A stretch of DNA of 64,000 nt. Source: Sphingomonas pokkalii (GTDB lineage Bacteria; Pseudomonadota; Alphaproteobacteria; Sphingomonadales; Sphingomonadaceae). The position numbers and the translations under genes were made by a program. Where the stretch lies: the NCBI RefSeq assembly GCF_003096275.1, contig NZ_QENQ01000001.1, forward strand, positions 946,475-1,010,474. The letters run 5' to 3'. A model generated the notes under the pieces. That model had not been told where the DNA came from, ran no database searches, and was given only the letters and a program-made list of their open reading frames with translations. This document shows positions 1 through 9,331 of this stretch, piece by piece (position 1 is the stretch's first letter; each line of letters begins with the position of its first letter).

Positions 1-1968
<1,968 letters not shown>

Positions 1969-1971
1969 GGC

Positions 1972-2367
1972 TCAATCGAGGGCGGCGGCCACGTCGGTAT
2001 GGCGGAAGTCGTCGCCCTTGAAGAGCAGCGGGCAATCCGCAAGCGCCGCGACCGCATAGGCCATGCAGTCGCCATAGTTCAGCCGGGCGGGGTGTCGGCC
2101 CTTGCCGAAGCGGTCGAACGCGTCGGTGGCGACCTGCAGGTGCTCCTCGCCGAACGGAACGACCACGAAGGGCGGCTTGGCGATCAGTGCCAAGCCGGCG
2201 TCTGCGGCCGCGCGGGTCGATTGCCCGAGTACCACCATGCGAAATTCCAGTGCCGTCGGTGCGCCGATCAGCACGGTGTCGGTCGCATCCAACAGCGCCG
2301 CGATGCGGTCCGCCTCGGGCTCGCCGAAGAGCACGGCGACCAGTGCCGAGGTGTCTATCGCGATCAC
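1972..2367 (-). CDS. vapC: PIN-domain ribonuclease toxin, VapC family
   Basis: 131-residue single-domain PIN protein. VapC toxins are Mg-dependent RNases that cut tRNA or rRNA and are held inactive by a VapB partner. The expected acidic residues are visible: D5 in IDTS, E41 in ALEF, D100 in NYGDCMAYA, and D119/D120 in KGDDFRHTD. Its start overlaps the stop of the upstream antitoxin gene by 4 bases, the usual coupled toxin-antitoxin arrangement. The gene runs tail-to-tail with gltB, only 3 bases beyond the gltB stop. The PIN assignment is clear; the RNA target cannot be told from sequence. Confidence 0.88.
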   Translation of the reverse strand: MIAIDTSALVAVLFGEPEADRIAALLDATDTVLIGAPTALEFRMVVLGQSTRAAADAGLALIAKPPFVVVPFGEEHLQVATDAFDRFGKGRHPARLNYGDCMAYAVAALADCPLLFKGDDFRHTDVAAALD

Positions 2368-2609
2368 CGCGGTAGGCCGTGCTCGTCGTATCCCACTATG
2401 TCGTCGGCGGTGCGGTCAGTGCGCGGCTGACTGGCTGCGATGGCCTGCGCGCGCTTCAGCCTATCGGCGAAGCTATCTGCACCGCTGCGGTCGCGATCCA
2501 TGGCCTCGCGCACCGCCATCCGGATCGCCATGGTATAGCTCACCCCCTTGGCCCGCGCGTAGCGGCGGACCAGCTGGTCGGTCTCTTCGTCCTTGATGCT
2601 GAGCGCCAT
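2364..2609 (-). CDS. vapB: Antitoxin, VapB / Rv0623 type
   Basis: 81-residue small, charged protein directly upstream of the PIN toxin, overlapping it by 4 bases. The N-terminus (MALSIKDEETDQLVRRYAR followed by KGVSYTMAIR) matches the Rv0623-type VapB DNA-binding helices that start with a beta strand and two helices. The C-terminal half, including DDIVGYDEHGLPR, is the expected flexible segment that wraps the toxin. Antitoxins of this type repress their own operon as a complex with the toxin, and AT-rich inverted repeats lie just upstream (2622-2648). Identity rests on length, N-terminal pattern and position. Confidence 0.82.
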   Translation of the reverse strand: MALSIKDEETDQLVRRYARAKGVSYTMAIRMAVREAMDRDRSGADSFADRLKRAQAIAASQPRTDRTADDIVGYDEHGLPR

Positions 2610-2621
2610 GCTGCGGCTCCG

Positions 2622-2648
2622 TTCTAGAATGTCTTCTAAAATATAGAA
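2622..2648 (-). promoter_or_regulatory. Candidate VapBC operator (two inverted repeats)
   Basis: AT-rich patch 13 bases upstream of the antitoxin start in otherwise GC-rich DNA. It contains the 8-bp palindrome TTCTAGAA (2622-2629) and the inverted repeat TTCTA-AAATA-TAGAA (2634-2648), which share the TTCTA/TAGAA half-site. The position and shape fit autoregulation by a VapB-VapC complex; binding is inferred. TATATT on the minus strand inside it could serve as a -10 element. Confidence 0.55.
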
Positions 2649-2708
2649 ATGCGGCGCGCGCTACAACGAGTCTTCCCCGCCTCATTTCCGCTGCTTATGG
2701 CTTGTCTC

Positions 2709-3380
2709 ATGTGGCAGCTCCTTCAATTCCCGCTCTGTCCCTTCTCGCGCAAGGTCCGGCTCCTGCTGGGCGAGAAGGGCATCGCCTATGAGCCGGTGCG
2801 CGAATCGCCCTGGCAGCGGCGCGACGAATTCCTCGACCTCAATCCCACCGGCCAGACCCCGGTGATGATCGACGCCGAGCGCCATGTGACGCTGATCGAT
2901 TCCACCGTGATCTGCGAGTTTTTCGAGGAGACGGTGAACAAGAACGCGCTGCTCAACGGATCGGCGGTGGACCGCGCCGAGATCCGCCGGCTGGTGGTGT
3001 GGTTCGACAACAATTTCTACAGCGACATCACCGCGCCGCTGCTCCACGAGCGGATGATCAAGCGCATCGTCTATCGTCAGCCGCCCGACGCCAAGGCGCT
3101 GCGCGATGCGATGAAGGCGGCGGTCGGCCATCTCGACTATATCGATTACCTGCTCGATCACCGCACCTGGCTGGCGGGCGCGACGATGAGTCTGGCCGAT
3201 ATCACCGCAGCGGCGCAGATCTCGGTCGCCGATTATCTGGGCGGGATCGACTGGAAGAGCCACGAACTCGCCAAGCGCTGGTATATCGGGATGAAGAGCC
3301 GCCCGAGCTTCCGCCAGCTGCTCGCCGAGCGGATGGAGGGAATCACGCCGCCCGCCGATTACGAGAAGCTCGACCTTTAG
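2709..3380 (+). CDS. Glutathione S-transferase family protein
   Basis: 223 residues from the ATG at 2709. An in-frame ATG at 2649 would add 20 residues that do not fit a GST N-terminus, so the later start is chosen. The thioredoxin-like N-domain shows FPLCPFSRKVRLLL (CPFS redox/GSH site at about residues 10-13) and the cis-proline segment TGQTPVMIDAE, followed by an ESxx-like DSTVICEF segment. The all-helical C-domain carries SLADITAAAQI. It is probably a cytosolic GSH-dependent transferase or reductase; the substrate is unknown. It stands alone, 57 bases before a YbhB-like gene on the same strand. Confidence 0.85.
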   Translation: MWQLLQFPLCPFSRKVRLLLGEKGIAYEPVRESPWQRRDEFLDLNPTGQTPVMIDAERHVTLIDSTVICEFFEETVNKNALLNGSAVDRAEIRRLVVWFDNNFYSDITAPLLHERMIKRIVYRQPPDAKALRDAMKAAVGHLDYIDYLLDHRTWLAGATMSLADITAAAQISVADYLGGIDWKSHELAKRWYIGMKSRPSFRQLLAERMEGITPPADYEKLDL

Positions 3381-3436
3381 ATGCGGGGATAATCGCAGGC
3401 GGAGACGCGTTGGGCTGCCAAACGGGAGAGTCCGCG

Positions 3437-4051
3437 ATGCTCGAACATGTACCCCACTGGCTGGGAAGCGCCCTGAAAGGCCTGCGCGCAGGCGCCGGGA
3501 AGCTGGCGATCGTCCAGCCCGAACTGGGCAGCTTCGCGGTGCTGCACCTCGCCAGCCCGGCCTTCGCCAATGGCGGGCGTCTGCCGGAGCGCTTCACGGC
3601 GGATGGTGAGGGCGTATCGCCGCCGCTGTTCTGGACGGACGTGCCCGAGGGCACCGAATGCCTGGCGCTGATCGTCGAGGATTCCGATGCCCCGGCGCCG
3701 CAGCCATTGGTCCACGCTGTGATATGGGGGTTGCCGGTCGATGGCGATCTCAAGGAAGGCGCGATTTGCGCGGACGGCGTCGGCGACGCCGCTGGAAGGG
3801 ATGTCGGCCGCAACAGCTTTTTCGGTGAGGGCTGGCTGCCGCCCGATCCGCCGACCGGCCATGGTCCGCACCATTATGCCTTCCAGCTGTTCGCGCTGAG
3901 CCGCGGTTGCGAGATCGGCCGCAATCCGGGGCGAAGCGCGCTGGTGAAGGCGATGGCGGGGCATGTGCTCGCAGCCGGGCTGCTCACCGGCGTCTATTCG
4001 CGCGGGGAAGAGGCGCCGGCCGGGTTGGTCGGCGAAACCGCGCCGGTCTGA
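3437..4051 (+). CDS. YbhB/YbcL (PEBP, Raf-kinase-inhibitor-like) family protein
   Basis: 204 residues from the ATG at 3437, preceded by GGGAGAG. The PEBP core is recognisable: LASPAFANGG...LPERFTADGEGVSPPLFW, then ALIVEDSDAP (the DxDxP anion-pocket motif of the family), VHAVIWGLP, and GPHHYAFQLFAL. Bacterial members are small proteins of unclear role; some may bind phospholipids or inhibit proteases. About 35 extra residues precede the usual start (MLEHVPHWLGSALKGLRAG), a type of leader seen in other alphaproteobacterial members, with no signal peptide. The C-terminal tail GEEAPAGLVGETAPV is low in complexity. Confidence 0.85.
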   Translation: MLEHVPHWLGSALKGLRAGAGKLAIVQPELGSFAVLHLASPAFANGGRLPERFTADGEGVSPPLFWTDVPEGTECLALIVEDSDAPAPQPLVHAVIWGLPVDGDLKEGAICADGVGDAAGRDVGRNSFFGEGWLPPDPPTGHGPHHYAFQLFALSRGCEIGRNPGRSALVKAMAGHVLAAGLLTGVYSRGEEAPAGLVGETAPV

Positions 4052-4070
4052 TCGGCCGGCGCGGCTGGGC

Positions 4071-4934
4071 TCAGCCGTTCACCACGGTGCCGCCGTTGGG
4101 GTGCAGCACCTGGCCGGACATATAGCTCGAATCCTCGCAGGCGAGGAACAGAAACGCGGGGGCCACTTCGTTTGGCTGGCCGGGGCGGCCCATCGGCACG
4201 CTTTCGCCGAAATGCGCGAGCTTCTCCGGAGAAGCACCGCCGCTGGGGTTGAGCGGCGTCCAGATCGGTCCCGGCGCGACGGCGTTCACCCGGATGCCTT
4301 TCTCGATCAGGTTCGTCGATAGGCTGCGGGTAAATGCGGTGATCGCGCCCTTGGTCGAGCTGTAATCCAATAGCTCGGGCTCGCCTTGGTACATGGTCAC
4401 CGAGGTGCAGTTCACGATCGCGGCGCCTTGCTTGAGGTGCGGCGACGCGGCCTGCACCATGAAGAACATCCCGAAGATGTTGGTCTGGAAGGTCCGGCGG
4501 AGCTGCTGCTCGGTGATGTCGGTGATGTCCTTGTCGGGATGCTGCTCCCCGGCATTGTTGACGAGGATGTCTAGTCGGCCGAACTCGGCAATTACCTTGG
4601 CAACGGCGTCTTCGCAGAACGCCTTGTCGCCGACATCGCCGGCAATGGTGATTGCGCGGCGCCCTTCGGCACGGACCGATTCGGCGGTCTCCTCGGCATC
4701 GCGATGCTCGTTCAGATAGACGATGGCGACGTCTGCGCCTTCGCGGGCATAGAGCGCGGCGACTGCGCGGCCGATCCCGCTGTCGGCGCCGGTGACGATG
4801 GCCACCTTGTCTTTCAGCCGCTCCGATCCGCGATAGCGTGGCTGCCATTCGGGGCTGGGCTCCAGCGTGCGCTCCTCACCGGGCAGCGCATCTTCCTGGA
4901 TTCTCTCGATGGTGTGATCTTCGGGCATCGGCAC
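4071..4934 (-). CDS. SDR family oxidoreductase (YghA / general stress protein 39 type)
   Basis: 287-residue classical short-chain dehydrogenase with a roughly 40-residue N-terminal extension typical of the YghA/GSP39 subgroup (PSPEWQPRYRGSERLKDKVA). The Rossmann motif TGADSGIG is at 48-55, NNAG at 126-129, and the catalytic Y191-SST-K195 is present with an upstream serine in NCTSVTMY. The C-terminus GQVLHPNGGTVVNG is also characteristic. The likely role is NAD(P)H-dependent reduction of an aldehyde or ketone under stress; the substrate is unknown. It faces the YbhB-like gene tail-to-tail, 19 bases apart. Confidence 0.88.
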   Translation of the reverse strand: MPMPEDHTIERIQEDALPGEERTLEPSPEWQPRYRGSERLKDKVAIVTGADSGIGRAVAALYAREGADVAIVYLNEHRDAEETAESVRAEGRRAITIAGDVGDKAFCEDAVAKVIAEFGRLDILVNNAGEQHPDKDITDITEQQLRRTFQTNIFGMFFMVQAASPHLKQGAAIVNCTSVTMYQGEPELLDYSSTKGAITAFTRSLSTNLIEKGIRVNAVAPGPIWTPLNPSGGASPEKLAHFGESVPMGRPGQPNEVAPAFLFLACEDSSYMSGQVLHPNGGTVVNG

Positions 4935-5024
4935 GGCTCCTGCAAACGGGGGAGGGTGCCGAACGAACCGGTGCGACAGGATGTAAGTTCCTGAAAAACG
5001 GGGCCGCCGGAGCGGCTTCCCGGG

Positions 5025-5120
5025 TCAACCGATCAGGCTGCTACCCTGGAAGCCACTGCCGAGGATCAAAACGGTGGTGATCGCGAACGATGCCATCCCG
5101 ATCATGACGCTGCGTGCCAT
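5025..5120 (-). CDS. Tiny hydrophobic protein (31 aa), second of a tandem pair
   Basis: Short reading frame MARSVMIGMASFAITTVLIL... ending GSSLIG. It has a good ribosome site on the minus strand (AGGAGA, 8 bases before the ATG at 5120). One predicted membrane span covers about residues 4-21. It begins 29 bases after the stop of another tiny frame of the same style (5150-5257), and both lack the codon pattern of a random shadow. The function is unknown. It may be a membrane-inserted small protein or a leader peptide. Confidence 0.5.
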   Translation of the reverse strand: MARSVMIGMASFAITTVLILGSGFQGSSLIG

Positions 5121-5149
5121 GGAAATCTTCTCCTGCGAAGTGCGGGACA

Positions 5150-5257
5150 TCACGCGATCGGAACGATCGGGGTGGACATCGCCAGCAGAACGGCGGTGAA
5201 GAGCAACGCGGCGCCGGTGGCCAGGGTGCGGTGGAGGGTGTCGATGCGAAGGGTCAT
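5150..5257 (-). CDS. Tiny hydrophobic protein (35 aa), first of a tandem pair
   Basis: 35-residue frame beginning MTLRIDTLHRTLATGAAL and ending TPIVPIA. It has a GGAG ribosome site 7 bases before the ATG at 5257. An amphipathic N-terminus is followed by a hydrophobic stretch (about residues 13-28), suggesting a single-pass or peripheral inner-membrane protein. From memory, similar short frames with an MTLRIDTL-like start recur in sphingomonad genomes; this was not searched. A palindrome-rich region (5382-5422) lies upstream. Confidence 0.55.
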   Translation of the reverse strand: MTLRIDTLHRTLATGAALLFTAVLLAMSTPIVPIA

Positions 5258-5381
5258 GATGGCTACTCCCTGATGCGGCGTCCGGACCATCCGGCGCCGA
5301 TGCCACATCAAGAGCAGGGAGCGTGCCAATTCACATAAGATGTTGATAAACTGTACTTACTGTCGGCTGGCTCGCCTGATA

Positions 5382-5422
5382 TTGGTGTATTTCGCGCACC
5401 AAATTGGCGAAATTCGCCAATT
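5382..5422. promoter_or_regulatory. Perfect 21-bp palindrome plus second inverted repeat
   Basis: Positions 5402-5422 form a perfect inverted repeat: arm AATTGGCGAA, a single central A, then arm TTCGCCAATT. Immediately before it, TTGGTG (5382-5387) and CACCAA (5397-5402) make a second inverted repeat that shares bases with the first. The block covers the stop codon of the diguanylate cyclase gene and lies upstream of the tandem tiny genes on the minus strand. It looks like a protein-binding operator, since there is no T-run to make it a terminator. Confidence 0.5.
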
Positions 5423-6482
5423 ATCGATATTTCTCGCCAGGCGTGGTGGTGCCGACCTGGACCATGTTCCTGCCGGCGCTCTTGGCGGCGTAGAGCAGGC
5501 GGTCCGCACGGTGGAAGGCCGTCTGGTGCATCTCGCCGGGCAAAACCGGCGTCAGACCCGCCGAAAAGGTGATTTCGCCGAGGGGGGCATCGGTGTCGCG
5601 CAACTTGTAGCGTTTGGCCTGGACCTTGCCGCGGGCTTGATCGAGCGTCTGCTGTGCCTTTTCGAGGGAAATATTGGTAAAGAGCACTGCGAACTCCTCG
5701 CCGCCGTACCGGGTGACCAGGTGGCCCCGGCAGCTATGGCTGAGCGCGTCGGCGATCGCCTTCAATACCCGATCGCCGACCGCATGGCCGAAGCGGTCGT
5801 TCACCGACTTGAAGTGATCGATATCGCAAACCGCCAGGCACATCCGTCCGCCGGCTCCCTCCTGCGCGGCGAAGGCTTCCTCGAACGCCCGGCGATTGGG
5901 CAATTGGGTCAGCGGATCGCGCCGGGCATTGTCGCGCGCTTCCTCGAGCTTTTCGCGGAGATCCTTCGCTTCGCGCGTCGTGGTTTCCAGCTTTTCCTCC
6001 GCGATGCGGATGCGTTCCAGCATCGCCGCGGTAATGCGGACGGCATCGTCGGATTGCCGGGTCGGCTGGCCGACGGCGGACATCGCTTCCGCGCTGGCCG
6101 CGAGATCCCGGCCGAAATCGGCGGTCTCGGCGCGCATCGCCGTCACCATGTCGGCAAAGCCTTCGACCTGCATCTGGGTGCGTGCGACGAGACCTTCTGC
6201 CCGTTCCTTCACGTCGACGGGCGTATCGGCTGTATCATGATCGGCATTGAGCGTCAGGATATCCCGCGGCGTCAACCGCACGCCGCGTTCGGTTATCATT
6301 TCCACCGCGCGGGCAAGCTGCCCGTCGGGATCGGTGAACAGACGATAGGCGAACGCATAGTGGGTGGGGCTGGGCGGCAGCCGCTGATCCGTCAGGAACT
6401 CGCCGATGCGTTCGAACAGCCTTCGGCCGTCTTCCTGCGTTGCTTCTCCATGAACGGCACGCGCGATGCGCATACGCTCCAA
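5421..6482 (-). CDS. Diguanylate cyclase (GGDEF domain)
   Basis: 353 residues. A conserved-looking N-terminal helical region (1-80, with SPTHYAFAYRLFTDPDGQLARAV) is followed by a coiled coil around 155-188 and a C-terminal GGDEF domain (about 185-350). The signature is GGEEF at 260-264, and RRDPLTQLPNRRAFEE is the standard entry helix, so the enzyme should make cyclic di-GMP from two GTP. The inhibitory I-site RxxD expected about 251-254 reads CRGH, so product inhibition is probably absent. No membrane segment is visible, so it is likely cytosolic and controlled through the N-terminal and coiled-coil region. Confidence 0.92.
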   Translation of the reverse strand: MERMRIARAVHGEATQEDGRRLFERIGEFLTDQRLPPSPTHYAFAYRLFTDPDGQLARAVEMITERGVRLTPRDILTLNADHDTADTPVDVKERAEGLVARTQMQVEGFADMVTAMRAETADFGRDLAASAEAMSAVGQPTRQSDDAVRITAAMLERIRIAEEKLETTTREAKDLREKLEEARDNARRDPLTQLPNRRAFEEAFAAQEGAGGRMCLAVCDIDHFKSVNDRFGHAVGDRVLKAIADALSHSCRGHLVTRYGGEEFAVLFTNISLEKAQQTLDQARGKVQAKRYKLRDTDAPLGEITFSAGLTPVLPGEMHQTAFHRADRLLYAAKSAGRNMVQVGTTTPGEKYR

Positions 6483-6724
6483 ATCCCCCGTGCGAAATCA
6501 CGGCATACATGGCCGCTATATGGCCGCCAGTGGGTAGGCGAAGAGTGCTAAAATCTGGTTGTTAAACCTCGGTCTACCGGGGCCTTGTTGCGGTGCCGTA
6601 ACCTTATGGTCGAGGGAAAGCCGTTCTTTCTCAACAGGCTGCGCGGCCTTGGATAATACTCCTCCGCATTGAATAATTAATTCTTGTCGGAGTGGATATG
6701 ATCGTCGGCCGCGCCGCGGAGCGA
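6483..6724. other. Intergenic region upstream of the diguanylate cyclase
   Basis: 242 bases without a supported gene. It should hold the minus-strand promoter of the GGDEF gene and the end of the peroxiredoxin transcript. It is somewhat AT-richer than its surroundings, but I see no convincing hairpin-plus-T-run terminator or conserved RNA. Confidence 0.5.
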
Positions 6725-7258
6725 TCAATGGCGGTGCGACTCGCGATATTTCTGTACGGCGGCGAGCGTCTGGCGGATGTGATCGGCCGGATTCGCATCC
6801 GAATGGACGAACAGCACCTTGCCGTTCGGCGCGATCACATAGCTGGTGCGTTTGGTGTACTTGGCGTTCTGCATCATCACGTCATAGCCCTTGGCGACCG
6901 TGGGCGTGGCAGCGGCGACGGCGAACTTGCCGGCGCAATATTGGCTCGAGAATTTTTCGAGCTGGTCGACATTACCCGCGGTCATTCCGATCACGGTGGC
7001 GCCGGCCTTGGTGAAATCGTCCAGCGCCTCGGCAAATGCGTGCGCCTCGGCATTGCAGCCCGAGGTGAAGGCGGCCGGGAAGAAATAAAGCACCACCGGC
7101 CCCTTCTTGAGCGCGGCCTTCAGGTCCACGGTGGTCGGCTTGCCGGCGACGGCACCCCGGGCGATGAACATCGGCGCTTTGGCGTTGGGTGCCAGCTCCG
7201 CCTGGGCGGGCAGGGCAAAGGGCAGGACGAGGGCGGCAAGGGCAAGTTTCAGGCGCAT
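6725..7258 (-). CDS. Secreted peroxiredoxin (AhpC/TSA family)
   Basis: 177 residues from the ATG at 7258. Residues 1-20 form a Sec signal peptide (MRLKLALAALVLPFALPAQA). The thioredoxin-fold peroxidase has the peroxidatic site P61-AAF-T65-SG-C68 and a candidate resolving Cys at 108 (QYCAG). Peroxiredoxins reduce hydroperoxides; this one would act in the periplasm. It lies 53 bases downstream of a phospholipase A gene on the same strand, so the two are probably co-transcribed, which links lipid damage or turnover with peroxide removal. Its periplasmic electron donor is unknown. Confidence 0.85.
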   Translation of the reverse strand: MRLKLALAALVLPFALPAQAELAPNAKAPMFIARGAVAGKPTTVDLKAALKKGPVVLYFFPAAFTSGCNAEAHAFAEALDDFTKAGATVIGMTAGNVDQLEKFSSQYCAGKFAVAAATPTVAKGYDVMMQNAKYTKRTSYVIAPNGKVLFVHSDANPADHIRQTLAAVQKYRESHRH

Positions 7259-7311
7259 GGCATTCTCCCGGATCGATATGCTTGTTCTGTACGCTGGCCC
7301 AAGGCGGAGGG

Positions 7312-8379
7312 CTAGCGGGTGAAGGCGATGCCGAGCCGTGCGTGCGTATCCTCGGCATTGTATCGATCTAGCGCTTCGCCATAGCCGCTGAACGCCTGTC
7401 CGAAGAGGTAGATGCCAAGGCCGCCGCCGATGCGGGTGAGCGGATAGGAAATGAACAGCTCGCCAGCGCCGCGCCCCGTGCGGAAATTGCCGCGCCCGGT
7501 GATCGCGATCTTGATCCCGTCCTTGTGCTGGAGGGCGGCGGTGAGCGCGGTGTAGCCGAAATAGTCCTTCATGTCGTGGAAGGTGCCGCTGCTGCCGACA
7601 TAGACCCATGCCTGCGGTGCCAGGTCGATCCGCCAGTTCTTGCCGAGATCGAACCGCTTCTCGCCGCGTACGAAGATGCGGTTGAGGTCCACCGAATCGG
7701 TTACGCCGCGCCCGTTCGAATCGTGCCGCCAGCCCAGCGCGACCCGCGTCGTCTCATCATAGGGTATGTCGGCATATAGTTCCGGGCTGTAGTTGGTCGA
7801 TCGGAACGGGCCGGAAGGCGTGTTGAGCGCCCAGAACATCGTCTGGGTATAGGCGAAGCGGAGATGGCCCAGCTGCAATGGTGCCTCTTCCGCAAATGGC
7901 CGAACGGCGAAACTGACCTGCAGCTTGCCGCCGGCGTCCTTCAGTCCGAACGCGCCATAGACGGGCTCGTGGGGTTCGAACCGATCGAGGAAAGCGGAGG
8001 AGCTGCCGGTGGCGCTTTGCACCACCGTTTCCTGCTGCGGGATTTCCGCCGGCTTATGCTGCGCGGCCGGCGGCAGCGCGAGGCCCGCGATGCCCACCGG
8101 CACGTAGCGTGCCTTGGCGAAGCCATGCGCCGGAATCGTCGGCACCGGGCCCGGCGTCCGTTCCAGCACCAGCCGGGTGCCGTCGGCCGCGGTTACTTCG
8201 ATCTGGCGCGGGCCTTCCTCGGCCAGCGGCGCTTCGCCTTCGTTGACGAGGAACACCTCCACCCCGCGCAACGCCGCCTGCTCGGAAGCGGGCTGGGCCG
8301 GCACCGCGCGTATCTGGGCATGGGCGGCAGGCGCGGCAAAGGGGGAAAGGACCAGGAGAAGGGCGGCAAGCAGACGCAT
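7312..8379 (-). CDS. pldA: Outer-membrane phospholipase A (OMPLA family)
   Basis: 355 residues with signal peptide MRLLAALLLVLSPFAAPAAHA. The C-terminal two thirds form the OMPLA beta-barrel with the catalytic segment RH219-D-S221-NGRG, matching the HxSNG signature of calcium-dependent outer-membrane phospholipase A1. A non-barrel segment of about 110 residues (24-130, rich in Ala/Pro/Glu) precedes the barrel; the E. coli enzyme (about 290 residues) lacks it. The barrel ends with aromatic-rich strands (LGIYLFGQAFSGYG) and a terminal FTR. The longer in-frame start at 8508 is rejected because it hides the signal peptide. Confidence 0.85.
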   Translation of the reverse strand: MRLLAALLLVLSPFAAPAAHAQIRAVPAQPASEQAALRGVEVFLVNEGEAPLAEEGPRQIEVTAADGTRLVLERTPGPVPTIPAHGFAKARYVPVGIAGLALPPAAQHKPAEIPQQETVVQSATGSSSAFLDRFEPHEPVYGAFGLKDAGGKLQVSFAVRPFAEEAPLQLGHLRFAYTQTMFWALNTPSGPFRSTNYSPELYADIPYDETTRVALGWRHDSNGRGVTDSVDLNRIFVRGEKRFDLGKNWRIDLAPQAWVYVGSSGTFHDMKDYFGYTALTAALQHKDGIKIAITGRGNFRTGRGAGELFISYPLTRIGGGLGIYLFGQAFSGYGEALDRYNAEDTHARLGIAFTR

Positions 8380-8443
8380 GGTTGGGGAAGTGACAGGCGT
8401 TTGTGACCTTGGCGAGTCAAATCCGGCCGGGTAGGGCAGTGCA

Positions 8444-9226
8444 ATGCCCGTTTCCCAGACCGATATCGCGCTCGCGGAGCGCCTCGCCGCCGCCGCCGGG
8501 GCCGCCATCCGACCCTATTTCCGCGCCGAACATGGCGTGGAGGCGAAGGACGATCAGTCCCCCGTCACCCTGGCCGATCGCGCCGGAGAGGAGGCGATCC
8601 GCAAGCTGCTGATCGCCGAACGACCGATGGACGGGATTATCGGCGAGGAATTCGGTGTTCGGGAAGGCACCAGCAACCGGCAATGGGTGCTGGACCCGAT
8701 CGACGGCACCCGCGCCTTCATCGCCGGCCGCCCGGTATTCGGCACGCTGATCGCGCTGCTGGAAGATGGCTGGCCCGTGCTGGGCATCATCGATCAGCCG
8801 ATCATCGGCGAGCGCTGGCTGGGCGTTACCGGGCGCAAGACGCTGTTCAATGGCAAGCCCGCCAGCACCCGCATCTGTCGCGAGCTGAAGGATGCGATCC
8901 TGGGAACGACGTCCCCGGCCTTGTTCGACGACAACCAGCTTCACGCCTTCGAGCATCTGGACGCAAAGGTGATGAGCACCGTGCTGGGTGGCGATTGCTA
9001 TAATTATGGCTGCGTTGCCAGCGGCTGGCTCGATATCGTCGTCGAAGCCGGGCTGAAGCTGCACGATTTCGCCGCGCTGGTCCCGGTGATCGAAGGTGCC
9101 GGCGGCCGGATGTGCGACTGGCAGGGCGATCCGCTCCATGCCGGTAGCAAGGGCGAGGTGATCGCGGCGGGCGATCCGGCGCGAATCGACGATATCCTGG
9201 AAGCCATGGCCTGCGAGGGACATTGA
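8444..9226 (+). CDS. hisN: Histidinol-phosphatase, inositol monophosphatase family
   Basis: 260-residue Mg-dependent phosphatase of the inositol monophosphatase fold. The metal-site motifs are present: GEEFG at 67-71, WVLDPIDGTRAF with DPIDGT at 84-89, and the second aspartate site near LKLHDFAALVPVIEGAGG. The sequence style (RPVFGTLIALLEDGWPVLGIIDQP) matches alphaproteobacterial HisN, which removes phosphate from histidinol phosphate in histidine synthesis; a general inositol or PAP phosphatase role is the alternative. It is transcribed alone, divergent from pldA and convergent with the AsmA gene. Confidence 0.85.
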   Translation: MPVSQTDIALAERLAAAAGAAIRPYFRAEHGVEAKDDQSPVTLADRAGEEAIRKLLIAERPMDGIIGEEFGVREGTSNRQWVLDPIDGTRAFIAGRPVFGTLIALLEDGWPVLGIIDQPIIGERWLGVTGRKTLFNGKPASTRICRELKDAILGTTSPALFDDNQLHAFEHLDAKVMSTVLGGDCYNYGCVASGWLDIVVEAGLKLHDFAALVPVIEGAGGRMCDWQGDPLHAGSKGEVIAAGDPARIDDILEAMACEGH

Positions 9227-9244
9227 CGGGCTGGTCCTCGCGGA

Positions 9245-9272
9245 CCCGCGCCGCCGGATTCGCGGCGGCGGG
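9245..9272. terminator. GC-rich hairpin between convergent genes
   Basis: Strong stem of CCGCCG against CGGCGG, extended by flanking C/G pairs, between the hisN stop and the AsmA stop. There is no good T-run on either side, so it may act as a weak bidirectional terminator or transcript end-stabiliser. Confidence 0.35.
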
Positions 9273-9331
9273 CTGAATCTTCAACCCGGCGCCTTGCTGC
9301 CGGCTGCCCTGCGGAGAGGCGAGGGGGCGTT

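Noticed and set aside
6516..6728. 70-codon minus-strand frame between the cyclase and peroxiredoxin genes
   Set aside because: No ribosome site, no signal or domain, unusual composition; overlaps the promoter region of the cyclase.
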